A DNA stretch of 64,000 nucleotides from Brachybacterium kimchii (GTDB lineage: Bacteria > Actinomycetota > Actinomycetes > Actinomycetales > Dermabacteraceae). Below are positions 32,701 to 40,979 of this stretch, in pieces. Below the pieces are notes generated by a model. The model saw nothing but the letters and a program-made list of their open reading frames with translations, had not been told where the DNA came from and did not search any database. The DNA is taken from assembly GCF_023373525.1 (NCBI RefSeq), contig NZ_CP097218.1, forward strand, positions 2,666,001-2,730,000. Direction: 5' to 3'. The first letter of the stretch is position 1. Each line of letters opens with the position of its first letter. Made by a program: the position numbers and the translations under genes.

Positions 32701-34206
32701 GTGAATGCCACCCAGCCCCCGGACCGCACCGAGGCGGTCCCCTCCGCAGCATCCGGCGATCCCGCCGCCCCGCACCACGGGGGCCGCACGTTCTTCGGAC
32801 AGCCCTGGCCGCTGATGAACCTGTTCAGCCTCGAGATGTGGGAGCGGTTCAGCTTCTACGGCATGCAGGGGATCCTCGCGATCTACATGTACTTCGCGAT
32901 GACCCAGGGCGGTCTCGGGATCGACCAGGGCGTCGCGACCTCGATCGTCGGGGCCTACGGCGGCGCCGTGTACGTGTTCTGCATCGTCGGCGCGCTGGTC
33001 TCCGACCGGCTCATCGGCCCGCAGCGCACCCTGTTCGCGAGCGCCGTCCTGATCATGCTCGGCCACATCTCCCTGGCGCTGCTTCCGGGAGTCCCGGGCC
33101 TGGTCACGGGCCTCCTGTGCGTCGCGATCGGCTCCGGCGGACTCAAGGCCACCGCCGCGACGCTCGTCGGCTCGCTCTACGCGGTCGACGACCCCAAGCG
33201 CGACGCCGGCTTCTCGCTCTACTACATGGGCGTGAACATCGGCGGCCTGCTCGGACCGCTCGTGACCGGCTTCCTCCAGCAGAACTGGGGCTTCCACCTG
33301 GGCTTCGGCGCCGCCGCGGTGGGCATGGCCGTCGGCCTGGTCTGGTACGTCCTCACCCGCGACTCCCTGCCCGCGAACGCGAACCGCGTGCCCGACCCGC
33401 TTCCCCGCTCCCGGTTCGTCCTGTGGGGCGTCATCGCCGTGGTCGCCGTGCTGCTCGTCGTGATCCTGGTGCTCGCCGGCGTGATCAACCCCGGCAACCT
33501 CGCGAACATCGTGGTGGGGATCTCCGTGGTCGCCGCGATCATCATCTTCGCGATCATGCTGACCAGCTCCAAGATCACCGCGACCGAGCGCTCGCGCGTC
33601 CTCGCCTTCATCCCGATGTTCATCGGCACCGCCGCGTTCTTCGCGCTCTTCCAGCAGCAGTTCACGGTGCTCGTCGTCTACGCCGACGAGCGGCTGAACC
33701 GCAGCATCTTCGGCTGGGAGATGCCGATCTCCTGGCCGCAGTCCTTCAACCCGCTGTTCATCCTGCTGCTCGCGCCCGTGTTCGCCGCGCTGTGGACGAA
33801 GCTCGGCCGCCGCCAGCCCGGGACACCGGTGAAGTTCGCGATCGGCATCCTGCTGGTCGGCGTCGCCTTCCTGCTGTTCGTGCCGATGGCGCCTGTCGCG
33901 GGCGTGCCGGTGCTGTGGGTCGCGCTGATCCTGCTGGTCGCGACGTTCGGCGAGCTCTCGATCTCGCCCGTCGGCCTCTCCCTCGCGACCCGGCTCGCGC
34001 CCGCCGCGTTCCCGGTGATGATGATGGCGCTGTACAACCTGGCCGTCGCGCTCGGCACCGCCCTGTCCGGCTCGCTGTCCACGCTGTACTCGGTGGACCA
34101 CGAGGTCGCCTACTTCGGCATCACCGGCCTGGTCACCATCGCTGTCGGCCTGATCATGCTCGCGATCGCGAAGCCCGTCACCCGCGGCATGGCCGGGGTG
34201 CACTGA
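32701..34206 (+). CDS. POT/PTR family di- and tripeptide:H+ symporter
   Basis: Proton-coupled oligopeptide transporter of 501 residues, DtpT-like. The PTR2 signature ExxERFxYYG is present as EMWERFSFYG (about 45-54; Phe replaces the first Tyr of the YYG). GFSLYYMGVNIGGLLGPLVTGFL is the second PTR signature. Twelve to fourteen helices are visible. GTG at 32701 is chosen because CACGAT precedes it by 8 nt and no other in-frame start fits; the ATG at 32691 is out of frame. Confidence 0.9.
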   Translation: MNATQPPDRTEAVPSAASGDPAAPHHGGRTFFGQPWPLMNLFSLEMWERFSFYGMQGILAIYMYFAMTQGGLGIDQGVATSIVGAYGGAVYVFCIVGALVSDRLIGPQRTLFASAVLIMLGHISLALLPGVPGLVTGLLCVAIGSGGLKATAATLVGSLYAVDDPKRDAGFSLYYMGVNIGGLLGPLVTGFLQQNWGFHLGFGAAAVGMAVGLVWYVLTRDSLPANANRVPDPLPRSRFVLWGVIAVVAVLLVVILVLAGVINPGNLANIVVGISVVAAIIIFAIMLTSSKITATERSRVLAFIPMFIGTAAFFALFQQQFTVLVVYADERLNRSIFGWEMPISWPQSFNPLFILLLAPVFAALWTKLGRRQPGTPVKFAIGILLVGVAFLLFVPMAPVAGVPVLWVALILLVATFGELSISPVGLSLATRLAPAAFPVMMMALYNLAVALGTALSGSLSTLYSVDHEVAYFGITGLVTIAVGLIMLAIAKPVTRGMAGVH

Positions 34207-34218
34207 GCCGACCACCGG

Positions 34219-34260
34219 CCCGCGGGCACCTGAGGCGCCCGCGGGTCGAGCGACCCGCGG
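34219..34260. terminator. Two overlapping hairpins between convergent genes
   Basis: CCCGCGGGC pairs with GCCCGCGGG (34219-34245). Alternatively CCGCGGGTCG pairs with CGACCCGCGG around a 2-nt loop (34239-34260). The stems share bases, so one may serve each direction between the POT and DinB-like genes. Confidence 0.6.
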
Positions 34261-34284
34261 TGGGGTCTACCGACCACCGGCGGG

Positions 34285-34791
34285 TCAGGTGCGGGGGATG
34301 CCCGCCGCGTAGGCGGCCTGGCCCACGTGCTGGGCGGCGTCGTCGATGACGCTCACCAGCCGCGCGCCGCGCGTGACCGGCGGGTCCCAGGCATCGTCGA
34401 TGACGGCGCCGAGCTCGTCCTCGGAAAGGGTGCGCAGGTAGGCGATGAGCGCGTCGGTCGCGGCGCGCACGTACTCGGCGAGCAGGGCGCCGTCGGTGAC
34501 GACGACGGAGTGGGCCTGGTCGGCGCTCTGGCCGTAGCCGACGGCATCGCCGAGCTCGCCGAGACCGAAGCGCTCGCGGAAGCCTCCGCTGCGCCAGACC
34601 TCCTGCTCGCCGGAGAGGTCCGCGAGCTGCACGTCGATCTCGCGCCCCGTGTGCCACAGCAGCCAGGCGATGGAGTTCGGATGTCCGCCCGGGTGCTGGA
34701 CGAGCAGCTCGGGAGTGAGGGTGGGTCGCAGTGCGTCGACGGCGTCCGCCGGGCGGGCCGCGGCGTCGATGAGGATGTCGATGGCGTTCAT
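34285..34791 (-). CDS. DinB-superfamily protein (mycothiol-dependent/DUF664-like)
   Basis: Four-helix-bundle protein of 168 residues of the DinB/YfiT-like superfamily, whose actinobacterial members include mycothiol-dependent S-transferases. The metal-binding His positions may be HPGGHPNSIAWLLWHTGREID (helix 2) and DDAAQHVGQAAYAAG near the C-terminus. ATG at 34791 is chosen: TAGCGT lies 7 nt upstream, and the in-frame GTG at 34800 overlaps that spacer. Confidence 0.8.
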   Translation of the reverse strand: MNAIDILIDAAARPADAVDALRPTLTPELLVQHPGGHPNSIAWLLWHTGREIDVQLADLSGEQEVWRSGGFRERFGLGELGDAVGYGQSADQAHSVVVTDGALLAEYVRAATDALIAYLRTLSEDELGAVIDDAWDPPVTRGARLVSVIDDAAQHVGQAAYAAGIPRT

Positions 34792-34798
34792 GTCCCTC

Positions 34799-34804
34799 AC
34801 GCTA
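34799..34804 (-). promoter_or_regulatory. -10 box of DinB-like gene, leaderless type
   Basis: TAGCGT on the minus strand ends 7 nt before the ATG at 34791. Confidence 0.5.
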
Positions 34805-34948
34805 CGCCCCGGGTCCGACGGTCCGTCGAGCCCGGTTCCGAGGGTCCGTCGAGCCCCGTTCCGGCGGGCCGACCGGTCGGTGTCCCACGGTCCGAGGAGT
34901 CGGGTTCCGCGGGGTCCGGGACCGGGACGGCGACTGTCCGTCGGCCGA

Positions 34949-37126
34949 TCAGTGAGGGTCTGTGGGGAGTGAGGGGCCCGCGTGCCGGGGCGCTCCGCCC
35001 GAGGACCAGTGGGCGATCTCCTCCGCGATCCGCACCGCCTCGTCCTCGCGGCCCAGCTGGCGCCAGGCGCGCTCGGCGCGGCGTGCGGCCTTCAGCGCCC
35101 GTGAGCGCTCGCCGCGGGCGGCGAGCATCGCGGCGTGGCGGTCCTCGAGGTAGGCGCCCCAGTAGGAGGCGCGCGTCTCATGGCCCTCCGGCACCCGCTC
35201 CAGGGTCGCCATCGCCTCGCGCCGGGCCTTCTCGTACGGGGTGCGGGCCTTCGCTCCCGCCCCGCGGGCGCCGTCGGTCTGGTGGCCCCTGCCGATCCGT
35301 CCGGCCCCGCCGGACCCGCCGGCAACGCGCGTTCCGCTGGTCCCACCGGTCCCGCCGGGCGACCCGGCGTCCCCGGCATCCGCCGCGCCTGCGGCATCCG
35401 CGGCGTTCCCGGCACCCGCGGCGTCCCCGGCGTCCGCGGCACCGACGGCCCTGAGCTCGGCGGCGGCGCGCAGGCCCTCGGCGATCATCGCGCCGATGCG
35501 GGCGTCGGCCTCGTGATCCCAGAGCAGCGCGTCGGGAAGGCTGCCCGTGCCGCGCTCGGAGCGGACGCGGCGGACGACCTCGCGGGACGCGGCGGCTGCC
35601 TCAGCCGGCCTGCCCAGATCCAGGGCGTGGCGCAGCACGAGGGCCTCCGCGTCGAGCTCGGCGCGGATGAAACGGGGCCGCTCGGCGAGCGGGGTGAAGA
35701 GATCGTCGGCGACCCAGCGGGCATCCGCGGCCGCGAGACGGAGCTGGTCGAGCGCCTCGAGGCCCTGCCCCTGCTCGTGGTGCAGCCGGGCGAGCAGGCG
35801 CGTCGCCTCGAGGCGCGAGCGGCGATCGCGCAGCTGCGCGCTCAGGGACTGCACCTCGCCGAGGGCGACCATGGCCCCGTCGTACCGGCGCGCGGCGACG
35901 CGCTGCGCACCGACCGCGAGCAGCGGCTCGATCCGCTGCTCGTCGTGCGGGAGGGTGCGGGTGAGGGAGGCCAGTCGCCCGGCGGTGAACGTCGCCTGAT
36001 CCTGCAGGTCGCAGCGCACGAGCGCGCGCAGCAGCTCGGTGATGAGGCCGACGCGCAGGGGCGGGTCCTCGACCTCGCGCAGGCCCTCGAGAGCGGCGAG
36101 CGCGTGGCCGACGGCCGCCAGCGGGTTCTCCTCGAGCAGCGTCCGGGCGAGCACGGCGTGCGCGGAGACCACCACGCGCGCGGCATCGGCGAAGCCGCCC
36201 TCGCGGGCCTCGAGCCGGGAGGCCTCGTCGAGGACGTCGAGCGCGAGGCGCGTCGCCTCAGGCAGCCAGCCGATCGCCTCGAGGTCCTGCGCGTAGCGCA
36301 CGGCGAGCAGCGGCCCCGGGTCGTCCACGAGCGCCACCTGCAGCTCCGGGAGGGCGACGAGGGCCTCGCGCAGGGCGCGCTGCTCGACATCGACGGCGCC
36401 GGGCCTCGGCAGCTCGAGGCAGCCGACGACCGCGAGCAGACCGGGCGGGATCGCGTCGCCATCGCGCCGACGGCGATGCCGACCGTGGGCGCTCGCGCCC
36501 GCGGGTGCGGCCGCCGAGGCGGCGGTGGCGGAGGCTGAGGAGTCCGACGGCGCGGCGGCCAGGCGACGCAGGTGGGCCCCGAGCACCTCGAGGGTCGCGG
36601 AGGCCTGCTCGGGGGCGCCGGCGTCCTCGATGGTCCGGACCATGTCGCGCACCAGCTCCTGCAGGGCGACCAGGTCCTGCGGGCTCGTCGGACCCTGTCC
36701 GGCGCGGTCGTCGTGGGCAGCGAGGTCGCCCTGCCCGGCGCGGCCCTCGTGCGCCCCTCGCCCGTCGTGCGCCCCTCGCTCGCCGTGCGCCCCTCGCTCG
36801 TCGTGCGCGGCGAGGGCGGCGGTGAGCTGGGCCCTCAGCAGCTCCAGCCGCTCGGACGGCGGGGCGGGAACGCTGCGGAACCGCTCGGCGACGTACAGAG
36901 CCTCGGCGAAGCGCTCGGCGTGGACGAGATCGCGCACGCGGACGGCCGCCTCGCGGACCCCGCGGGGCGGCGGCAGCGGAGTCTCGGGGCCCCGCAGCGC
37001 CTCGCGCAGACGGGCCATCGAGGGCACCTGCACCGGCACCGCCGCGAGATCGGGGACGCGCCCGCCCGCACCGTCACCAGGGTGCGCCGTCCCGGTCCCG
37101 GAGGACGCGGAGCGGGGAGCGGTCAT
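34949..37126 (-). CDS. Large TPR-like helical-repeat protein of unknown function
   Basis: Protein of 725 residues, soluble, mostly alpha-helical. Helices of TPR character run from about 230 to 560 (RLALDVLDEASRL, LAALEGLREVEDPPL, and so on) and again at the C-terminus (ERSRALKAARRAERAWRQLGREDEAVRIAEE). It includes a GAHDERGAHGERGAHDGRG-type repeat near residues 106-145 and an Ala/Gly/Asp spacer near 565-640 (ADAGDAAGAGNAADAAG). No signal peptide, catalytic motif or partner is visible. The ATG has TAAGTT 6 nt upstream (37133-37138), again leaderless. Probably a scaffold. Confidence 0.6.
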   Translation of the reverse strand: MTAPRSASSGTGTAHPGDGAGGRVPDLAAVPVQVPSMARLREALRGPETPLPPPRGVREAAVRVRDLVHAERFAEALYVAERFRSVPAPPSERLELLRAQLTAALAAHDERGAHGERGAHDGRGAHEGRAGQGDLAAHDDRAGQGPTSPQDLVALQELVRDMVRTIEDAGAPEQASATLEVLGAHLRRLAAAPSDSSASATAASAAAPAGASAHGRHRRRRDGDAIPPGLLAVVGCLELPRPGAVDVEQRALREALVALPELQVALVDDPGPLLAVRYAQDLEAIGWLPEATRLALDVLDEASRLEAREGGFADAARVVVSAHAVLARTLLEENPLAAVGHALAALEGLREVEDPPLRVGLITELLRALVRCDLQDQATFTAGRLASLTRTLPHDEQRIEPLLAVGAQRVAARRYDGAMVALGEVQSLSAQLRDRRSRLEATRLLARLHHEQGQGLEALDQLRLAAADARWVADDLFTPLAERPRFIRAELDAEALVLRHALDLGRPAEAAAASREVVRRVRSERGTGSLPDALLWDHEADARIGAMIAEGLRAAAELRAVGAADAGDAAGAGNAADAAGAADAGDAGSPGGTGGTSGTRVAGGSGGAGRIGRGHQTDGARGAGAKARTPYEKARREAMATLERVPEGHETRASYWGAYLEDRHAAMLAARGERSRALKAARRAERAWRQLGREDEAVRIAEEIAHWSSGGAPRHAGPSLPTDPH

Positions 37127-37555
37127 GGGGGCAACTTACCAAGGAGCGCGTCCGAGGGTCTTGTCGGGAAGGGAGCCGGCGGGACGCCCGGGCGGGATGC
37201 GCGACACCTCCCGTCGCGTGTCCGTTTCGTCCGGTTCTGCTGGTGCGGGACGATGTGGCGCATCGGCCCTCGTCATGGGATGTTCAGGCGGAGCCGGGAC
37301 ACCCCGCGCAACCCGTCGGCCGCTCGAGGCGGCGACGGGCCTCTCCGCGCGGCCCCCGCCCCGACGTGGACCCGCTCACAGCGGCGCCCCGGATTCCCAC
37401 GAGCACCCGGGCGTCACTAGGATGGACGGGCATCCGCTCCCTCGTGGAGCCCGGGCCCGACCGCCGCAGTCCGCAGCGACGGCGTCCCGGACGTTCCGGC
37501 GACAACCGATGCTTCCGCGGCCCATCCCCTCGCGCGCCAGGAGGTTCCAGCACCC
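37127..37555. other. 429-nt divergent intergenic region
   Basis: Holds the leaderless promoter of the TPR-like gene at its left end and, on the plus strand, a -10-like TAGGAT at 37418-37423. From there a leader of about 125 nt reaches the GTG at 37556, which has CAGGAGG (37539-37545) as ribosome site. No gene is seen in the leader. Confidence 0.5.
37133..37138 (-). promoter_or_regulatory. -10 box of the TPR-like gene, leaderless type
   Basis: TAAGTT on the minus strand ends 6 nt before the ATG at 37126. Confidence 0.5.
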
Positions 37556-38749
37556 GTGAGCGCTCCCGCACGGCGCGGCTCCACCCCCCGGAGCCGCACC
37601 CCACGCCCGACGCCGCGCCCCGTCGCCTATCACGACGACGCGCCGCGCGAGGGCACGCGCGTCTTCTCCGACGGCTCCGTCGCCCCCGTCATGCGCACGT
37701 CCTTCGACGTCAGCGCCTACACGATCGAGGTGCCCGGGAAGATCGACGTCGACGCCGAGGAGATCGCGCGCGCCGCCCGGGACCTCACCGCGGACCCTCA
37801 CGGCATCGAGGCCCACGACCTCGAGGATCTGCGGCGCGACCTGGCGTTCCTCCACTCCCTGGAGTCGACCGCCCTCACCGAGACCCGCACGATGTACAGC
37901 TCGTGGACGGCGAACGAGGCCCGCATCACCGCGTTCCTCGGCAGCTGGCTGTGGGAGCGCCACTGGTGGGCCCACGCCCTCCAGGAGATCGTCGAGGCCC
38001 TGCCCGGCGGCGGGCACGACGTCGAGCGGCCCCACCTCCCGCATCCGCGTCTCCCGCACCCGCATCTCCCGAACGCCGCCGCCGCACTGCGCCACGCGTA
38101 CGTCGAGCGGGCGCTGCCGATCGTCGGCCCGGGCTGGACCTGGCTGGCCGGCGAAAAGGTCACCGCCGGACACATGGCGCGCATGGCGATCCAGGAGGGC
38201 GGACTGCGGGCGGCCGTCGACGCCCTCCTCCCCCGCGCCACGCAGGTTCCCGAGGCGGGCCGCGTGCTCGGCGAGCTGCTCGCCCGGCGCACCCGCACCA
38301 TGGAGTTCTTCCGCCTCGAGGCGATCGCCCGGATCACGCGCTCGCGCGGCGAGGCGATCGCCGCCCGCGCGGTCCTCGCCGTCGGCGGCGACCCGATGCG
38401 CCCGGCCGGTCAGCATCTGCCGGACGAGGAGACGGCGCTTCCCAGCATCTTCCGGCGCGCCTCCGACCGCGCCGCCCTGCGCTCGGCCCGCTTCGAGATC
38501 ACGCGCCTGCTCCCCGGGCCCGACCTGCACGGTCTGCTCGGGCCGGCCCGCGCGATCCGTCGCGGGGTCGGACGTGCCGGCGGCGTCGTCGCGCACGCGG
38601 GCGGCGTCATGGCACAGACGGGCGGCGTCATGGCACAGGCGGGCGGGGCCGTCGCCCACGCGGGCGGTGCCGTGGCGCAGAAGGGCGCCGGGATCGTGCA
38701 GCAGGGCGTCGGACGAGCGGACGGAGGAGCCGATGGCATTCGACCTTGA
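37556..38749 (+). CDS. Ferritin-like protein with degenerate diiron site
   Basis: Protein of 397 residues that aligns by eye with the next gene's product over about 150 residues but has lost most metal ligands. Glu103 (LHSLES) and Glu134 (WLWERHWWAH) match positions of the partner, whereas the positions of its Glu77, His80, Glu141, Glu171 and His174 read Arg, Trp, Met, Thr and Met. An Arg/Pro-rich N-terminus (1-30), HPRLPHPHLP repeats near 165-180, and a C-terminal tandem of GGVVAHAGGVMAQTGG type (about 355-390) are further oddities. CAGGAGG precedes the GTG. It overlaps the next gene by 17 nt. A structural partner is likely, by inference. Confidence 0.6.
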   Translation: MSAPARRGSTPRSRTPRPTPRPVAYHDDAPREGTRVFSDGSVAPVMRTSFDVSAYTIEVPGKIDVDAEEIARAARDLTADPHGIEAHDLEDLRRDLAFLHSLESTALTETRTMYSSWTANEARITAFLGSWLWERHWWAHALQEIVEALPGGGHDVERPHLPHPRLPHPHLPNAAAALRHAYVERALPIVGPGWTWLAGEKVTAGHMARMAIQEGGLRAAVDALLPRATQVPEAGRVLGELLARRTRTMEFFRLEAIARITRSRGEAIAARAVLAVGGDPMRPAGQHLPDEETALPSIFRRASDRAALRSARFEITRLLPGPDLHGLLGPARAIRRGVGRAGGVVAHAGGVMAQTGGVMAQAGGAVAHAGGAVAQKGAGIVQQGVGRADGGADGIRP

Positions 38750-39521
38750 GAAGTTCGCGGAGACCTCCGAGCCCGTCGGCTGGGACGACCTCGACTTCGA
38801 CACCTTCGAGACCCAGCCGCTGGACGAGCCCACCCTGCGCTCCCTGCGCTACATGTGCGACGTCGAGTACCACACCTCCTGCTACCTGCGGGACATGCTG
38901 GTCACGCCCTCGCGGCGCGAGCACGCCACCGGCGGCTTCATGACCGTGTGGAACCGCGAGGAGTTCTGGCACGGCGAGGCCCTCGCCGCCGTCCTCCAGC
39001 GCCACGGCATCGTCGTCGACTACGACGAGCTGAAGTCCAAGCGCGTCAAGCTGGGCTGGACCCAGGCGCTCAGCCCCCTCAAGCAGTCCGCACTCTCCAA
39101 CCTCGCGGGCACCGACTTCGTCGCGGTGCACATGACATGGGGCGCCGCGAACGAGCTCTCGGCCGTCGCCGCCTACCGCCGACTCTCCGCGATGACCGAC
39201 CACCCGGCCCTCAGCCCCCTGCTCAAGCGCATCGCCCAGCAGGAGACCCGGCACGTCGCCTTCTACACGACGCAGGGCCGCGAGCGCCTCGAGGCCTCCA
39301 AGAAGGCACGCCTGGCCACCCGCCTCGCGCTCTCGAAGGCGTGGCGGCCCGTCGGCTCCGGCGTCATGAGCGACGACGAGGTCGTGCACGTCATGGGCCA
39401 TCTCTTCGGCGGCCGCGGCGAGGAGCTCGACGCCCTCGACAAGAAGATCCAGAAGCTGCCGGGCCTGGACGACCTCACCATCTTCCGCAACGCCTTCGGA
39501 CGGATGGGCATCGCGATCTGA
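38733..39521 (+). CDS. Ferritin-like diiron protein, acyl-ACP desaturase-like
   Basis: Protein of 262 residues with the complete four-carboxylate, two-histidine diiron pattern: Glu45 (DVEYHT), Glu77 and His80 (EFWH), Glu141 (ANELSA), Glu171 and His174 (ETRH). This is the ferritin-like/acyl-ACP desaturase arrangement E...ExxH...E...ExxH. It could be a fatty-acid desaturase or another O2-using oxidase; no ferredoxin partner lies nearby. ATG at 38733 has GGAGG 6 nt upstream, and the gene overlaps the paralogue before it by 17 nt. It ends with a Leu/Asp-rich tail (LDALDKKIQKLPGLDDLTIF). Confidence 0.8.
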   Translation: MAFDLEKFAETSEPVGWDDLDFDTFETQPLDEPTLRSLRYMCDVEYHTSCYLRDMLVTPSRREHATGGFMTVWNREEFWHGEALAAVLQRHGIVVDYDELKSKRVKLGWTQALSPLKQSALSNLAGTDFVAVHMTWGAANELSAVAAYRRLSAMTDHPALSPLLKRIAQQETRHVAFYTTQGRERLEASKKARLATRLALSKAWRPVGSGVMSDDEVVHVMGHLFGGRGEELDALDKKIQKLPGLDDLTIFRNAFGRMGIAI

Positions 39522-39580
39522 CCGGTGGTGGCCCCGCGTGAGGGCCCACTCCTCCTGGCTGGGGCCGTCATGGCCTGCGC

Positions 39581-39660
39581 CCAGCACAGTCGGCACCCGG
39601 CATGGTCGGCGCCCAGCACGGTCGGCGCCCAGCACGGTCGGCGCCCAGCATGGTCGGCAA
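39581..39660. repeat. Five tandem 16-bp repeats
   Basis: Units resembling CCAGCACGGTCGGCGC run head to tail (copies 3 and 4 identical, others differ by one to three bases). No spacers intervene, so it is not a CRISPR. A variable-number repeat is plausible. Confidence 0.8.
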
Positions 39661-39676
39661 ACGTCATGGAGCGGCG

Positions 39677-39720
39677 TATACGGGACATCTCTGCCGTATA
39701 TGGCAGAGATGTCCCGTATA
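39677..39720. terminator. Perfect palindrome (family B), upstream copy
   Basis: TATACGGGACATCTCTGCC and its exact complement flank a 6-nt loop. It lies 156 nt after the diiron gene on the same strand. It shares the TCTGCC/GGCAGA core with the palindrome at 40854-40913, so it belongs to the same repeat family and probably terminates transcription. Confidence 0.65.
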
Positions 39721-39770
39721 TACCGGTCGGTGACAGCAATGCGATGAGGCGCACCCCGGATGAACCCGGT

Positions 39771-39810
39771 GTGCGACTGTGCGGCCGTGCGGCCGTGCGG
39801 CTGTGCGGCT
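39771..39810. repeat. Five tandem 8-bp GTGCGGCY-like units
   Basis: GTGCGACT, two GTGCGGCC and two GTGCGGCT run consecutively about 100 nt upstream of the nuclease-like gene. Confidence 0.65.
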
Positions 39811-39907
39811 GCTCGCGCCGCTGGCCGTCGGTCCTCCCCATACCCGCTTCGTCCACATCCGGGCTGTCCCACCCCCGCACCCGGGACGCTGCTGGTGGCA
39901 TCGCCCC

Positions 39908-40828
39908 ATGAAGATCCCCGGAGTCATCCGCAAGTCCCGGCTCTCGAGCATCGAGCCCGACCCGAACGTCCGGCGTCGGCTGCTGCGCGACGGCGCCATG
40001 CGCTCCGCAGGCCAGTGGTACGTGACACCCGAGGCACCGGACGACCTCGTCGCGCTGCTCGAGATGGACATGCGTCCCACCTGCCTGGACGCGGCGGCGC
40101 TGCATGGCCTCTGGGTCCCCGTCGGGCACGGCGTCCATGCGTTCTGCCCGCGGGTCACGTCGGCTCCCTCACCGCCGCCGATGCTGATGCAGATCCGCCG
40201 CAGGATCGATCCGAGGACCGGGCGACTCGCCCCACCTCCGCAGCCCGGGCCCGGCGAACCCCGGCGCCCGCTGGAGCCGCTGATCCTGCACCGGCCCAGC
40301 CTGCGCACCTGGCCGGACGACGACCCGGTCCCTGACATCACACTCACGCTCGAGCACGCGGCCAGATGCCTGACGACCCTCGACATCGCCATCCTCATCG
40401 AGTCCGCGCTCAACAAGGACGTGCTCAGCCGGCGACAGCTCGACGACCTGCTGGCCGGACTCCCCCGCAGGAAGCGCACGTCCCTGGGTCGGGTTCGCTC
40501 GGACGCCCAGTCCGGCACCGAGACGGCTGTGCGCTGGTGGCTCGAGCAGCGCCGTGTGCCCGTCCGCACGCAGGTGCGCGTGCTGCCCGGCATACGCGTC
40601 GACATCCTCATCGGCACGAATTGGGTGATCGAGTGCGACAGCAGACGGTTCCACGACGACCCTGAGCAGTCCCGCGAGGACCGTCGGCGCGACCTGGCCC
40701 TCGCCGCCCTCGGCTACAAAGTCACGCGGCTGACCTGGGAGCAGGTGTTCCTCACCTGGGACAGGACCTCTGCCGTGCTCATGACGCTTCTCCAGCGCCG
40801 TCTGCATCGCAGGGCCCTGCCGGTGTGA
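39908..40828 (+). CDS. DUF559/Vsr-like endonuclease-fold protein with AbiEi-type N-terminus
   Basis: Protein of 306 residues. The N-terminal ~90 residues look like the AbiEi/winged-helix domain (MRSAGQWYVTPEAPDDLVALL). The C-terminal domain (about 205-300) fits the PD-(D/E)XK nuclease fold of DUF559: SGTETAVRWWLEQ, RVDILIG, IECDSRRFH (ExD) and DLALAALGYKVTRLTWEQV. This combination is common in actinobacteria as a standalone accessory gene; DNA cleavage is inference. It is bracketed by two related palindromes, at 39677-39720 and 40854-40913. Confidence 0.75.
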   Translation: MKIPGVIRKSRLSSIEPDPNVRRRLLRDGAMRSAGQWYVTPEAPDDLVALLEMDMRPTCLDAAALHGLWVPVGHGVHAFCPRVTSAPSPPPMLMQIRRRIDPRTGRLAPPPQPGPGEPRRPLEPLILHRPSLRTWPDDDPVPDITLTLEHAARCLTTLDIAILIESALNKDVLSRRQLDDLLAGLPRRKRTSLGRVRSDAQSGTETAVRWWLEQRRVPVRTQVRVLPGIRVDILIGTNWVIECDSRRFHDDPEQSREDRRRDLALAALGYKVTRLTWEQVFLTWDRTSAVLMTLLQRRLHRRALPV

Positions 40829-40853
40829 CGCGTGCGAGGGCAGCGGCGTCGTG

Positions 40854-40913
40854 GAACGGCGTGGGCGGGCTGTGTCTGCCACATGTGGCAGAGACAGCCC
40901 GCCCACGCCGTTC
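40854..40913. terminator. Long near-perfect palindrome (family B), downstream copy
   Basis: 27-bp arms with a single mismatch flank the self-complementary 6-mer ACATGT. It lies between the convergent nuclease-like and RND genes, consistent with a two-way terminator. Its TCTGCC/GGCAGA core matches the palindrome upstream of the same gene. Confidence 0.7.
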
Positions 40914-40979
40914 GCCGACACGGCCGCATCCGCAGCAGTCGATCGGTACCCGCCCCGCGGTGGGACGGACCTCTCGCGC

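Larger units (their letters stand above)
39522..39907. other. 386-nt repeat-rich intergenic region
   Basis: No gene seen. It contains, in order, five tandem 16-bp units (39581-39660), a 19-bp-arm palindrome (39677-39720) and five tandem 8-bp units (39771-39810) before the nuclease-like gene. Confidence 0.7.

Noticed and set aside
39581..39660. CRISPR array
   Set aside because: 16-bp units abut with no spacers.
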